Of a stretch of 64,000 nucleotides of DNA, positions 33,362 to 44,499 are shown piece by piece; positions within the stretch are counted from its first letter, which is position 1; every line of letters starts with the position of its first letter. The position numbers were made by a program, and so were the translations under genes. Source of the DNA: Rana temporaria (Eukaryota > Chordata > Amphibia > Anura > Ranidae). The stretch spans positions 589,053,832 to 589,117,831 of the forward strand of contig NC_053489.1 in assembly GCF_905171775.1 (NCBI RefSeq), given 5' to 3'. Below the pieces are notes generated by a model, which searched no databases, had not been told where the DNA came from, and saw only the letters and a program-made list of their open reading frames with translations.

Positions 33362-33869
33362 GGGAGCTGCGGTGGCTCAACGCGATTGGCACTGCGCTGA
33401 CAAGCCATTCACTGCTGCAGCTAGGGGTTTGGATCCCGGTCTCGGCTACATGTGAATTGAGTTTGGTGGTCTCAGCCCGGCTCCCGGTGGGTGTGCTATG
33501 CGAGGTAAGCCTGCGCTTAGTACGCCAACCCCCCCATACCACAAAAAAACACCACACCTACACGCACTCGAAATTGGTTAACATGCACGCACTTTGACCA
33601 CGCGGTCTCTAAAAAAGAGAGGCGAAGGACTAACGGGGCTGGTTGAGCGGGCTAGATCCTCTCACTCCCTTATAGGGAGTCCCTCTGCCCCGTTGGGCTT
33701 CAAAGCAGAGCAGGTAGGGCGGGCTGTGTGGGAGGACCCCCTCACGCACCCGCCATTGCCACCCGGGGCATGGAGAAAGGTGGCAGATTGCCTCTGGGGG
33801 AGGCCTGCCTACTCCCAAGTCCGGCTCCTCTCTCGAGTACACGCACAAAATACACTTTAAAAAAAAAAA
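33362..33869 (+). mobile_element. tRNA-derived SINE with 13-bp TSD
   Basis: The head (33362-33450) carries a pol III A box (TGGCTCAACGCG, 33373-33384) and B box (GGTTTGGATCC, 33426-33436). The body is about 400 bp and ends in TTTAAAAAAAAAAA. AAGGTTGGTGCAT flanks both sides (33349-33361, 33870-33882), showing target-primed insertion. It is unusually long for a SINE (508 bp). The tail region (CTCACTCCCTTATAGGGAG and beyond) has no recognised LINE partner. Confidence 0.85.
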
Positions 33870-33882
33870 AAGGTTGGTGCAT

Positions 33883-34396
33883 ACATCACCATACAATAAA
33901 ATGGTAACAAAGCTGATTGAAAAGTGATTGTCTCCTGATATTTGCACGACGTGTTTCAGGACCCGTGAAGAGTCTTTTCCTCAGGGGCATTCCATAAGGA
34001 GTTCATTAGACAACATTCTAGAATAGATTATAGCAAACATTAAGAATCCTATTGCAGAAAACAGAGCATTGTAGGAAGTGGACCAATTCAGCACAGCTTT
34101 CAACCAATTTGTCAAATAAGAGGATTACAAATAAAAGTATTTTTTTTTTAATTATTATTATTATTATTATAGGGGGTAATGGTATTTAAATGTGGTGCTA
34201 GATGTACATGTGTTTTTTGTTTTTATAATAAAACTGGGACGGGCAGATATTGTGGGTACCACCACTTTTAAAAGAAAAATGGCAGTCTGGTTGGGATTTT
34301 TAATCTGCCCAATAATTTAGCCCTCTTAGGAAAGTACATATGTCAATTCAGTAAAATAGGAAGGTTAATATAATTCTTTTTTTCTTCAATTTACAG
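33883..34396. other. end of UGDH intron 1
   Basis: Only T/A-rich runs and an (ATT)n stretch at about 34149-34170. The polypyrimidine tract and acceptor for exon 2 are at 34376-34396. Confidence 0.6.
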
Positions 34397-34403
34397 CATA
34401 GAC
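34397..34403 (+). other. UGDH 5'-UTR part of exon 2
   Basis: The acceptor TTTACAG| leaves CATAGAC before the ATG. This places the start codon 7 nt inside exon 2. Confidence 0.8.
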
Positions 34404-34565
34404 ATGTTCAAGATTAAGAAGATCTGCTGTATTGGCGCCGGCTATGTTGGCGGTCCTACTTGCAGCGTCATTGCTCAGATGTGCCCTGACATCAGAGTAA
34501 CGGTGGTGGATGTTAACGAGACACGAATCGATGCCTGGAATTCTGACACCCTCCCCATCTACGAG
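34404..34565 (+). CDS. UGDH coding exon 1 (residues 1-54)
   Basis: The ATG at 34404 gives MFKIKKICCIGAGYVGG. This is the NAD-binding Rossmann fold with glycine motif 11-17 and Asp36 (VVDVNETRI) that binds the NAD ribose. The donor is TACGAG|GTAACA, phase 0. The start is certain because it matches the family N-terminus exactly. Confidence 0.97.
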
Positions 34566-34838
34566 GTAACATCTACGTCACTACCTAACCTGCAGCCTGT
34601 GTGTGTGTGATATAAAATATGAGATGGGTGACATGATCAAAGAATGAGCTCCAAGCACACTATGTACACAGTGTGACCTACAGCCCGCACACTTGGATTT
34701 ATGGCATTCCATTGTATAGTTGCAATAAAGCTTTTCACAGGCTGAACTTTTGCATTCGGATGACGTAGTTCACTTTTTTTTTTTTTTTTTTTTTTGTGGT
34801 ATACCAGAGAATACAAAGGGAGGGCATGAAACATTTAA

Positions 34839-35150
34839 AGTGATTCTTCTAAAGGCACATGTTATACTTGCTAGCTCTGTGCAATGGTTTTGCACAGAAC
34901 AGCCTCTATTCTTCCCTTCTGGGTCCCCTGAGAGCGCTCCTGGCTCCTCTACCCGCCGGGTGTCCCTATAGCGGGCCATTTGAATCGTGCATGCCCGCTC
35001 ACTAGACAGTTCAATGAAACAGAGCGACTCGTCCCCGTCCCCCGGCTCCCTCTTTACTGGCTGTAATTGACAGCGGTGAGAGCCAATGAGGAGAGAGAGC
35101 TGCTGTTATCGTGCACATCACAGGGTTTTCTTACCTTAATGCAGGGAATG
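34839..35150. mobile_element. TTAA-type MITE, left part
   Basis: TTAA (34835-34838) followed by AGTGATTCTTCTAAAGGC resembles the end of 10951-11460. The right end is lost where the 35156 element inserted. Confidence 0.45.
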
Positions 35151-35155
35151 CATTA

Positions 35156-35397
35156 GTGCCAGTTCACACCAGACGCAGTTCAGTTCATTTCAGTGTGCTT
35201 TTTTTTTTGCACAAAACGCATGCACAGTGTTTTCCATGTATTCCAATGGCTCTAGTTCACACCATGCAGTCAGTTTCCGCACCGGAAACTGACTGGGTGG
35301 TATGAACTAGAGCCGTTGCAATACATGGAAAAAACTGTGCATGCGTTTTTGGCGCAGAAAAAATGCACACGGAACTGCATCTGGTGTGAACTGGCCC
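35156..35397. mobile_element. palindromic Harbinger-type MITE, TTA TSD
   Basis: 242 bp, GTGCCAGTTCACACCAGACG to its inverse, flanked by TTA (35153-35155, 35398-35400). The two halves are almost fully complementary. Confidence 0.85.
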
Positions 35398-35414
35398 TTA
35401 AAGTAAACATTATG

Positions 35415-36013
35415 GGCCAGATCCACATAGATCGGCACCGGCGCAGCGTATATAAGATACGCTACGCCGCCGTAACTTACTTGGCTTTGTTTCAAATCCA
35501 CAACAAATTCACGCCGTAAGTTACAGCGGTGTAGTGTATCTCAGAGGCGGAATTCAAATCAGCGATTAGGGGGCGTGATTCATTTAAATGAAGCGCGTCC
35601 CTGCACCGAATGAACTGCGCATGCTCCGTTTTGAAATTTCCCGCTGTGCATTGCGCAGAATGACGTCGCAAGGATGTAATTTTTTAAACTTGGACGTGAC
35701 TTGCGTCCATCCCGATTCACGGACGAGTTGCGCAAAAAAAAAGAAATACCAGCTTTAACTATACGCCGGAAAAAGCTGACTAGAGACGTACGTACGTTCG
35801 TGGATCGACGGAAATGGGTAATTTGCATACCAGACGCGGAAAACAACGAGAACTCCACCCAGCGGACGCCGAAGTATTGCATCTACGATCCGAAGGCGTA
35901 CAAAGCCGTACGCCTGTCGGATCGAACCCAGATGCCGTCGTATCTTGGTTTGAGGATTCAAACTCAAGATACGACGCGGGTAATTTGAAAGTACTCGCTC
36001 TGAGGATCTGGCC
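35415..36013. mobile_element. GGCCAGATTC-family MITE, decayed TSD
   Basis: GGCCAGATCCACATAG to GAGGATCTGGCC with family core. Flanks TTATG and CTCTG do not match. Confidence 0.7.
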
Positions 36014-36657
36014 CTCTGCCTTTAAAACCACTTTAAGCGAATGTAGAAAGGTGATTCCAGCATTTTTACTGCTTACGGGAACAGCGAATGGTAGCATTAT
36101 TCCTGACTGTTTTGAGCTCTTTTTTGCTAAGACTATTATTTTAGATCTTTCATTTAAATTCTAAAGAAAATATAAAAATAAGAGACCACTGCACACAGTG
36201 AAACACCATACTTCCCCTTTAAGTCTAATCACTATTGTCTTTTTACCCTTGCTGTACTTCCTCTGCTGAGTTGGCAGTCATATTGTGATTACAGCTTTGA
36301 AAGATCGGGCTTAAAAACTGCAGGAAGTGATCAGTCATATTTACTGTGAGTTATACTCTCTACAAGACTCCTTTTTTATTGTATGTAGTAGTAGCAGCAA
36401 ATGGAGTCCTGATTAAAAAATACAGTAGTCAAATCTAGAACTGCGTTACCACCTTCTGTTTAAACCAATGGATTTCTTTAGCCTGGCTATTTGCTTGTGC
36501 ATTTCTATTGAAGAACCTGTGATATTTGTAACCTCTCTATGTGAGATAAAACAAATGGGATCCCAGACAAACAAAGGAGCCACTTTCACATTTCATCTAG
36601 GCTTTTGTTTAATTCGGTGATCGTGTCTTTGACACAGAAAGTGATCTAGTTAAAATA

Positions 36658-36750
<93 letters not shown>

Positions 36751-36970
36751 GGTAGCATTGTCTTGCAAGGCTAAATTCGATTTTTCTGTAGCATAAAGTA
36801 AAATGCTAAGCCTAACTAATCTTTAAAAAATGCTTCCCCCTCCCCACTTTCCAACACCTATGCTAGCCTACCTGTGTAAGAAAGATGTATATGCTGACTT
36901 ATTTTCAGGCCATGTTGGCTAGCAGTAACTGCAGGGGAGAGGATGGGGTGCTGACAATGAATGGGCCATT
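36014..36970. other. UGDH intron 2, with (TA)n at 36667-36747
   Basis: An uninterrupted (TA) microsatellite of about 40 units. Otherwise nothing recognised. Confidence 0.8.
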
Positions 36971-36987
36971 GAAGACTATGGGTGGCA

Positions 36988-37506
36988 TGAGAAACTGATG
37001 GCGTTCCTTTCTGATACGCATGACAAATTTCTTAGGGTTTGGCAGCCTTGGATTACATACCACCACCCTTCTTGGTTTGACACTGCATTACTGTCAATAT
37101 AGGACTCTTGCGCGCACCCCGTGGACCTCACACCCCCTTCCTCTGTCATTACCTCTTCGCCTTCTACCCCTCTTCTCGCTCTGCTCCATTCTTCTTCTTT
37201 TTCCATTCTCCCATAGTCTATTTTCTCTTGGCAGTTAATTCTCTCTACTCTTTCTAGAGGATGCTAACCTTTAGGTTCTTCTATTGTGTATTATATACTT
37301 GTTCTACAGGTTTACAGACAGCCGGGCACAGCCCGGGTTCTAGACCGTATGGTTCTATGGACCCTTTTCTTTTTTCTTATATTTGAGTATAGCATAAGAG
37401 CTCGGCTCCTGCTTGCAGGCCCGGATTTGCTTTGTATGACGTATACTATAATACCCTATCGTAAACCTGTACTGTTGGTTTTTATGACAATAAACTTTTT
37501 GTAAAA
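36988..37506 (+). mobile_element. retroposed fragment with 17-bp TSD (L1-like 3' end)
   Basis: A perfect 17-bp repeat, GAAGACTATGGGTGGCA, lies at 36971-36987 and 37507-37523. The 519-bp insert ends TATGACAATAAACTTTTTGT then AAAA, an L1-like 3' terminus. It has no recognisable RT sequence, so it is a short 5'-truncated copy or another retroposed RNA. Confidence 0.75.
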
Positions 37507-37523
37507 GAAGACTATGGGTGGCA

Positions 37524-38988
37524 GTCCTGCTCCTAAATATCCAGCCATTGTCAAACATTCTCGCCTGTAACCTCAGCTGGCTGACATGGGAGGTCACATG
37601 ACAAAACTGGAGCATAGGTGTTAGGAGTGGGGAGGGAGCAATGTTACGATTAGTAGGTTGTTTTGCCTTGACTTCCACTTTAAAGAAAAAAATTTAAGTA
37701 AAAAAAATTTTGAAAAATACTTTCCAGTTCAGTGGTAATCCTAAAGGAAATCGTAAACCCTGAAAGCTGTACCAGAAAAGGGCAGGCAGAGGGCTAAGGA
37801 CTAGTCGTCGGTGTTGCCAGAAGGTCCAAGAAGATCTTCCCCCCATTATGAACTTGCTATGCCTTGTTGTGCACTGTGTCTCTGTAGAGGTGGCAAGAAC
37901 TTTACTTCCTCATGTCAGAGCTTCTATAAAGAACGGTGAGCAACACAGTATAATAACAATATAACTGTAAAGTAAAGTCACCAATTTCACTCCAGATCTT
38001 GTGAGACTAGCAGTCAGAGGCAGCAGTGCCTAAGATCCCACACTGCAGATATACAGCTATGAGGCTATATGCAGGAATGCCTAGACACCATTGTATCTCA
38101 GGAAGCACACTGTAACTTTTCCAGCATTTCTGTTCAGGGTAATGCCAAGACTGAAAGGATAAGTTCACCTTTTGTAACCTGTTGCACCCATATTCAGGGT
38201 GCAACATGTTACAATCCCACTAGATCCTGCATCTCCCTGGCTCCCCGATGGTGTGTGATCTTCTTCCTCCTGCTCTCTGTAAGAATCTGCAGAGAATGCA
38301 GCCACCCACCGTGTCACTCAATCAGAGTTCTGTGAATTTAAAACTACAAGATCCAGCAGCCTTTCATTGATCCCTGCTACGACGTACAGCCAAACAGCTT
38401 GCACATAGAGCCTGCAAGAACCTTTGTGGGTGCAATACTTTCCAGGCACTTATTTTTTACATTTACTCCTTTTTATAACATGGCAAATCTTCACTTTTTG
38501 AGTTCAGATCCATGTTATTGGGGTGGATTTACACTGCCTCGCTGCACGTTTGCAGTAGTTTTTCATGCACGTTCGCTGTGCTTTACCAGTTTTGGTGTGG
38601 TTTCAGAGAAGCACACCAAAACTCCAGTATGCTGCATGTTTGGTGCACTTTCTGAAACTGCACCAAAACCGTGGGACATCATAAAGGGTATGGGGGAAAT
38701 GAGGGGAAATGCAGCTAACGCACACAAAACCCTTGGGTTAGCTGCGCTTTGCCCCACGAACCATATCGGGGCAGTGGGAAGCTGCAATTACAGTTGGAAA
38801 CTGACCTTTGTCCATGACACTTGTGGACAACTTGGCTATGATTATTTTTGTGTCATTTGACTTATAAATCATAAAATAGAATTTGTAATGTATAAAATTG
38901 ATAGCTGCCAGCTGGTAATGTATTTAGACGGTGATCTTTTTGAGTTTCCCACTTATGAGCATTTTGGGTTTGATTTCCCTTTTTGCAG
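37524..38988. other. rest of UGDH intron 2
   Basis: Possible decayed MITE around 38515-38790 (short inverted similarities), not delimited. No extra exon supported. Confidence 0.45.
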
Positions 38989-39090
38989 CCGGGATTAAAA
39001 GAAGTTGTTGAATCTTGCAGAGGAAAAAACTTGTTCTACTCTACTGATATAGATGGAGCCATACAAGAGGCTGATCTTGTCTTTATTTCT
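38989..39090 (+). CDS. UGDH coding exon 2 (residues 55-88)
   Basis: Acceptor TTTTTGCAG|, donor TTTCT|GTAAGT, phase 0 both sides. Encodes PGLKEVVESCRGKN to ADLVFIS, the rest of the first Rossmann sheet. Confidence 0.97.
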
Positions 39091-39275
39091 GTAAGTACTT
39101 TTATTTTTATATGCAAAAATGAGGCAATAAGGAATTGTTCACCTTTTCAATAAAATGGAGTATGCAGTGGTTCAAATATACTGTGCAGCTTTGTAAAATC
39201 TTGCTTAATGTGGTACTCCTGAAGCCTCCTTGATTGTCTTTATCCATCCTGGCTAGCTGCTAGGATGCAGCTTAT

Positions 39276-39750
39276 GGGCTAGATTCGGAGAGATTTGCCT
39301 ATCTTTAGGCAGGCGTAGCGTATCGCATATACGCTACGTCGCCGTAACTTTGACAGGCAAGTCCCGTATTCAGAAAGAATTTGCACCCGAAGTTACGGCG
39401 GCGTATCGTATATGGGCCGGCGTAAGCCCGCCTAATTCAAAATAGGCTGGTAGGGGGCGTGTTGTATGCTAATTACTAGTGACCCCACGTATTTGACGCT
39501 TCTAACGAACGGCCGTGCGCCGTCCGTGAAAGTATCCCAGTGCGCATGCTCCAAATTACGCCGCAAATAGTCAATGCTTTAGACGTGAACGTAACTTCCG
39601 CACAGCCATATTCGCGTACGACTTGCGCAAAATACGACGCTGTCCATACTTAACATTGGCTACGCATTATAGAGCAGGGGTAACTTTACGCCGGAAAAAG
39701 CCTTGCGTAAATAAATGCGCCGGGTGCACGTACATTTCTGAATCTAGCCC
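39276..39750. mobile_element. GGGCTAGATTC-type MITE
   Basis: GGGCTAGATTCGGAGAG to GAATCTAGCCC, with a left-end hairpin GGCGTAGCGTATCGCATATACGC. Related to the 9061 and 20457 groups. Target duplication unclear. Confidence 0.65.
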
Positions 39751-40531
39751 CATGTTGCGTGCTTCTCCCCCAGTGTCACAGGAGTAAGCCCTCTTGTTTA
39801 AAATCCAGGTAGTGTGCTCTCTGGTGCAGTAGCGGCTGAGCATAGCATTGCTGCGATAGGTAGGAGGAGTGCATTGCATCTGTGCAGCTTTTAAATGGGG
39901 GTAAAAATCTTGTTCCTGTGACACTGAGAGGAAGGGAAAGCGCTCAACACATGCTGCAACCTAGCAGCTAACCACAGTGGGATAATTCTAACATGGGAGT
40001 TTTTCTACCAGGCTTTGGGGCTGTTGTGATTGGCCTACAGGTATGGCAATTACAATAAAGTAGTATTAGAATCTATTTTAAAATGCTGACAGGTGGGTTT
40101 TTAAGACCGACAGATACTATTGGTCTCTTCTGTCATAAATGCAGCTCAGCGTACATGTATGTCATCTGATTTGTGCTGTGATGTGACTCCCGCTTTGTGC
40201 TGTGATGCGAATCAAGCCATCATGGCCTAGCCATTCAAGCGGCTGAAGAGACGGAACCCTGGAGAAAGATCAGGTGAAGATGGTAGCAACCAGGATCCGT
40301 TAATTGCTGACAGCACAGAGCTGGAGGGCACATAATGGCGAACTTGCTGGTCATAATGTGGTGCACGTTACGGCATGACCCACCTGGGGGTCAGTGTAAC
40401 AAATATTTTAGCCAATATTTGACAAAACTGCCCAGTGTATTTTAAGCAGCTTGGGCCTCTTTACTACACCTTAAAAGCAAATTTTTAATAAAATTTAACT
40501 GACATTACCTGTCTGTTTTTTCTTAATGTAG
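39751..40531. other. UGDH intron, nothing recognised
   Basis: Non-coding apart from the acceptor at 40530-40531. Confidence 0.5.
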
Positions 40532-41143
<612 letters not shown>

Positions 41144-41823
41144 TTCTATACAGATTCAATCTGTAAAGAAGCAGGTTATTGGAGCTCATTTAGTCTAACC
41201 CCTTTTTAGTAGCTCCATAATTTCCTTTTCCATTTGGTGCACTGATACAAAATGTACTCAAATGTAAATGGAATTCTTTTTCTGCAGTCTTGCCTCACTG
41301 CCTGAAGTATTGGCCTTATTATAATCATGTACCTTACAATAACTCAAATAACTAAGTAAAATAGTAATGTCAACTTTTAGATGCACTGAAAGGTTAAAGT
41401 GGAGGTTCACCCGGAAATTACAATTTTTAAGATTGGATTCATGCTCATTTTATCTAGGGGAATCGGCTAGTTTTTTTTAAATCAAAGCCGTACTTACCGT
41501 TTTAGAGGGCGATCTTCTCCGCCGCTTCCGGGTATGGGTTGTGGGACTGGGCGTTCCTTCTTGATTGACAGGCTTCCGACGGTCGCATCTATCGCGTCAC
41601 GATTTTCCGAAAGTAGCTGAATATCGTGACGCGATAGATGCGACCGTCGGAAGCCTGTCGGAAGACTGTCAATCAAGAAGGAACGCCCAGTCCCGAAGAC
41701 CCATACCCGGAAGCGGCGGAGAAGATCGCTCTCTAAGACGGTAAGTACTGCTTCGTTTTTAAAAAAAACTAGCCGATTCCCCTAGACAAAATGAGCATCA
41801 ATCTAATCTTATTTCTTTATCGT

Positions 41824-41957
41824 TACATCACGGGACACAGAGCGGCATTCATTACTATATGGGTTATATGGAGTACCTTCAGGTGTAGACACTGGCAATC
41901 TTCAAACAGGAAATGCCCCTCCCTATATAACCCCCTCCCATAGGAGGAGTACCTCAG
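41824..41957 (+). repeat. DIRS left inverted terminal repeat
   Basis: 134 bp starting TACATCACGGGACACAGAGC and ending AGGAGTACCTCAG. Identical by eye, in inverse, to 47743-47876. Confidence 0.9.
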
Positions 41958-43179
41958 TTTTTTCGCCAGTGTCTTAGGTGTTAGTCATGGTTTAGCTTGC
42001 CTCCGCATCCTTGGGATTAGGTGAGCTACCGGTTCTGTCCAAAAAAGCCTGCGCGCTAAAGTGGTCAGTAACCGGACCCCAAACCCTTGGGGTATAGCCC
42101 ATAATGCTTTCTTTTTAAGAGAGCTGGACCCTGGGCCCAGAACTTAGAAAACCTTTGGGGCGCCTAATGTTTTCTGTTTGCCAGGGTGCTGTATGGGCCC
42201 AGGACAGTGGATCCTTCATGGAAGAAGGTTCCCAGGGCCTGAAGGTCTAGACATCCCCACGGAGATGGGGGAAGATTGGACCTCTTGCTTGGCAAAGTCC
42301 TGCGGCATGGAGCAGGTAAGTAAGGGGAAAAAACCTGCGGGGCTTGGCTCTTAGCAAGTTTTTTCTGGGAGGTCACAGGGGACATGCCTAAAGGTTATGC
42401 ATTGCATCTGGCAAACCAGTCACATATCATGAAGATAGGATGGCTCTATATGTTATATTTCCCCATAAAAAGTGACCTCCCTGGTAGTGTTGCAAAAGCT
42501 GTGAGTGGGGCCTTTTATGTACAAGTGTATGTGTGTGTCAGAGAGCTATGCTTACCTGCAAGCCTCCAGGCGATGCTCTATCCAGTCCTCTCCCTCATGC
42601 CTGCAAGGCAGGCAAAACGCTGACCTCCTCGTGTGTTCCAGGCCTGCGGCTGCAGGAACAGAGAGGCCCTTCCTCCCAACCCCCCCCCCCCGTCGGCGGG
42701 CGCGTGCGCGTGCACGTGTTATAGACGCATTTGGCGCCGTTTTAGCTGGGGGGGAAGGGCGGGTCAGTGGTTTAAAGGAAGGGGCGGCCCTTCCTTAGAT
42801 GCCACAGCTCATTCATTTCTCTGGCTTAAGGGAGGAAGGACTGGAGTGAAGCACGGGGCGCTGAGGACACACAGTGGCCAGAAAGAATACTACAGTCTTC
42901 AGAAGATTGTGGTTTAGCCTAGGAATAGGCTGGTTTTCTTTTCCATCTCATAGTCTTTTCTTTGGCAATACTACTCAGGGGGATAGAATGTTTTTTCTTG
43001 CCTAGATTGAAAAGAAAAAAAAAAAAAAGAAGAAAAGTTTTTCTTTGGAAAAAAAAAAAAAAAGAAGGTGTCATCTAGGGTAGAGGAAACATTTTTTATT
43101 CCCCAAACAGGTGTTTGGGCATTTAACTATTATAAGTCCCAGGTACCAATAAGTAGCAGGTGTACCTCGGTATTGTACC
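41958..43179 (+). other. DIRS 5' leader
   Basis: 1.2 kb between the left repeat and the gag-like start. Contains C-rich and A-rich runs and no convincing frame; short ORFs at 42505-42917 overlap in three frames. Confidence 0.6.
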
Positions 43180-44499
43180 ATGGCATCAAGAGCAGAGGGT
43201 ACAAAAGGTGGGGATTCCCCCGCAGAATCTGAGGTCTCGGATAGAGCTATGCCGCTGCTTTCCCCACAGGGAGCCTTTGGGCCATCGAGGTCTGGGGCTA
43301 GAGCTGACGCGAGTCAACCCAACCCTAAGGTGGTCACGGAGGAGGTGTTACTCGCCTCTTTAAATGAGATGCGGAGAAGCATGGGAGAAATGATAGCCGC
43401 AGCCATGCGGGGTAGTAAGCGGAATAGATCTCCGTCACCCGTGCGCGGACCCTCGGAAGAGGAGGTCCTTTCCTCTGGGGAATTGGACCTCTTGGACAGA
43501 GACCAGGTAGGTTCAGGGATCGAAGATCCGGATACAGAGGAGTCTGGGGCAGTCTCCCTGAGGGAGAGCTGGTGGATTCAGGGCTTGACGGACTTGGTCC
43601 ATAAGGCATTCAACCTACCTGTACCAGATCTCCAGGTATCCACGGTTTCAGCTTTGGGCTCACTGAGGGCGCCTCAAAGCAGTGCTGTGTTTCCGATCCA
43701 TCCTCTATTGGAGGAAGTCTTGTTCCAAGAGTGGAACAAACCAGACAAGGTTTTCTTTCCACCTAAGAAATTTTCTGTCTTATATCCTATGGAAGAAAAG
43801 TTTTCCAAGAGATGGGCTTCTCCTGCAGTAGACGCAGCCATCTCATGTGTTAACAAATCGTTAACATGTCCTGTAGAGAACGTACAGGTTTTCAAAGATC
43901 CAGTTGATAGACGCTTGGAAGCCCTACTTAAGAACTCCTTCACTTCTGCAGGGGCAGTAGTACAGCCAGCCGTGGCTGCGATTGGAGTCGCTCAAGCTTT
44001 ATCGGATCAATTTAAGCAAATGCTTGAACTTATTCCTGCCGAGCAGGCAGAAGAATTTTCGGATGTCCCTAAGGCCATATGTTTTACGGTAGACGCAATC
44101 AAGGATTCTATCCAACAAGCGTCACGTTTATCATTATCCCTTATCCATATGAGAAGACTCTTATGGTTAAAAAGCTGGGAGGCTGAGCCCCCATGCAAGA
44201 AGCTCCTGGCAGGGTTTCCCTTCCATGGAGGACGGCTCTTCGGAGAGGACTTAGATAAATACATTCAGACCATTTCAAGCGGCAAGAGTACTCTCTTGCC
44301 AACTAAGAAGAGGGTTCAGGGACCTGCGTTTAAACGACAGTCCTCCCCTGGGCAGGGGCCCTCTAATGCCAAGCAGTATCGACGGCCTCCTGCAAGAACA
44401 AACTTCGGCTTCAACAGCAGATCACGAGGACAGGCTGTTAGGGGCAAGAGGCAGTGGTTTCGCAAGCCAGCAAAACCAGCCCCCAAGTCTACCTCATGA
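43180..44499 (+). CDS. DIRS gag-like protein
   Basis: 439 aa from ATG 43180 (MASRAEGTKGG) to TGA 44497-44499. Acidic N-terminal half with RNRSPSPVRGPSEEEVL. The middle part has AVDAAISCVNKSL and DPVDRRLEALLKNSF. Then comes the RRLLWLKSW ... LLAGFPFHGGRLFGEDL block common to DIRS first-ORF proteins, and a strongly basic C-terminus (RPPARTNFGFNSRSRG). No CCHC zinc knuckle. It probably coats the RNA. The last 134 nt overlap the RT frame. The frame beyond the TGA remains open to 47406. Confidence 0.85.
   Translation: MASRAEGTKGGDSPAESEVSDRAMPLLSPQGAFGPSRSGARADASQPNPKVVTEEVLLASLNEMRRSMGEMIAAAMRGSKRNRSPSPVRGPSEEEVLSSGELDLLDRDQVGSGIEDPDTEESGAVSLRESWWIQGLTDLVHKAFNLPVPDLQVSTVSALGSLRAPQSSAVFPIHPLLEEVLFQEWNKPDKVFFPPKKFSVLYPMEEKFSKRWASPAVDAAISCVNKSLTCPVENVQVFKDPVDRRLEALLKNSFTSAGAVVQPAVAAIGVAQALSDQFKQMLELIPAEQAEEFSDVPKAICFTVDAIKDSIQQASRLSLSLIHMRRLLWLKSWEAEPPCKKLLAGFPFHGGRLFGEDLDKYIQTISSGKSTLLPTKKRVQGPAFKRQSSPGQGPSNAKQYRRPPARTNFGFNSRSRGQAVRGKRQWFRKPAKPAPKSTS

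Noticed and set aside
33362..33450. Free-standing tRNA gene
   Set aside because: The tRNA-like head is followed by a long body and poly(A) and is flanked by a 13-bp target duplication, so it is a SINE; a cloverleaf acceptor stem is not convincing.
36667..36747. (TA)n tract as an AT-rich regulatory or origin-like element
   Set aside because: A simple dinucleotide microsatellite explains it fully.
38399..38860. 153-codon frame in UGDH intron 2
   Set aside because: No domain, no splice support, and the region shows weak inverted repeats typical of a decayed MITE.
42505..42917. Three overlapping frames of 63-97 codons in the DIRS leader
   Set aside because: Arg/Pro-rich, GC-driven, no similarity to DIRS proteins.
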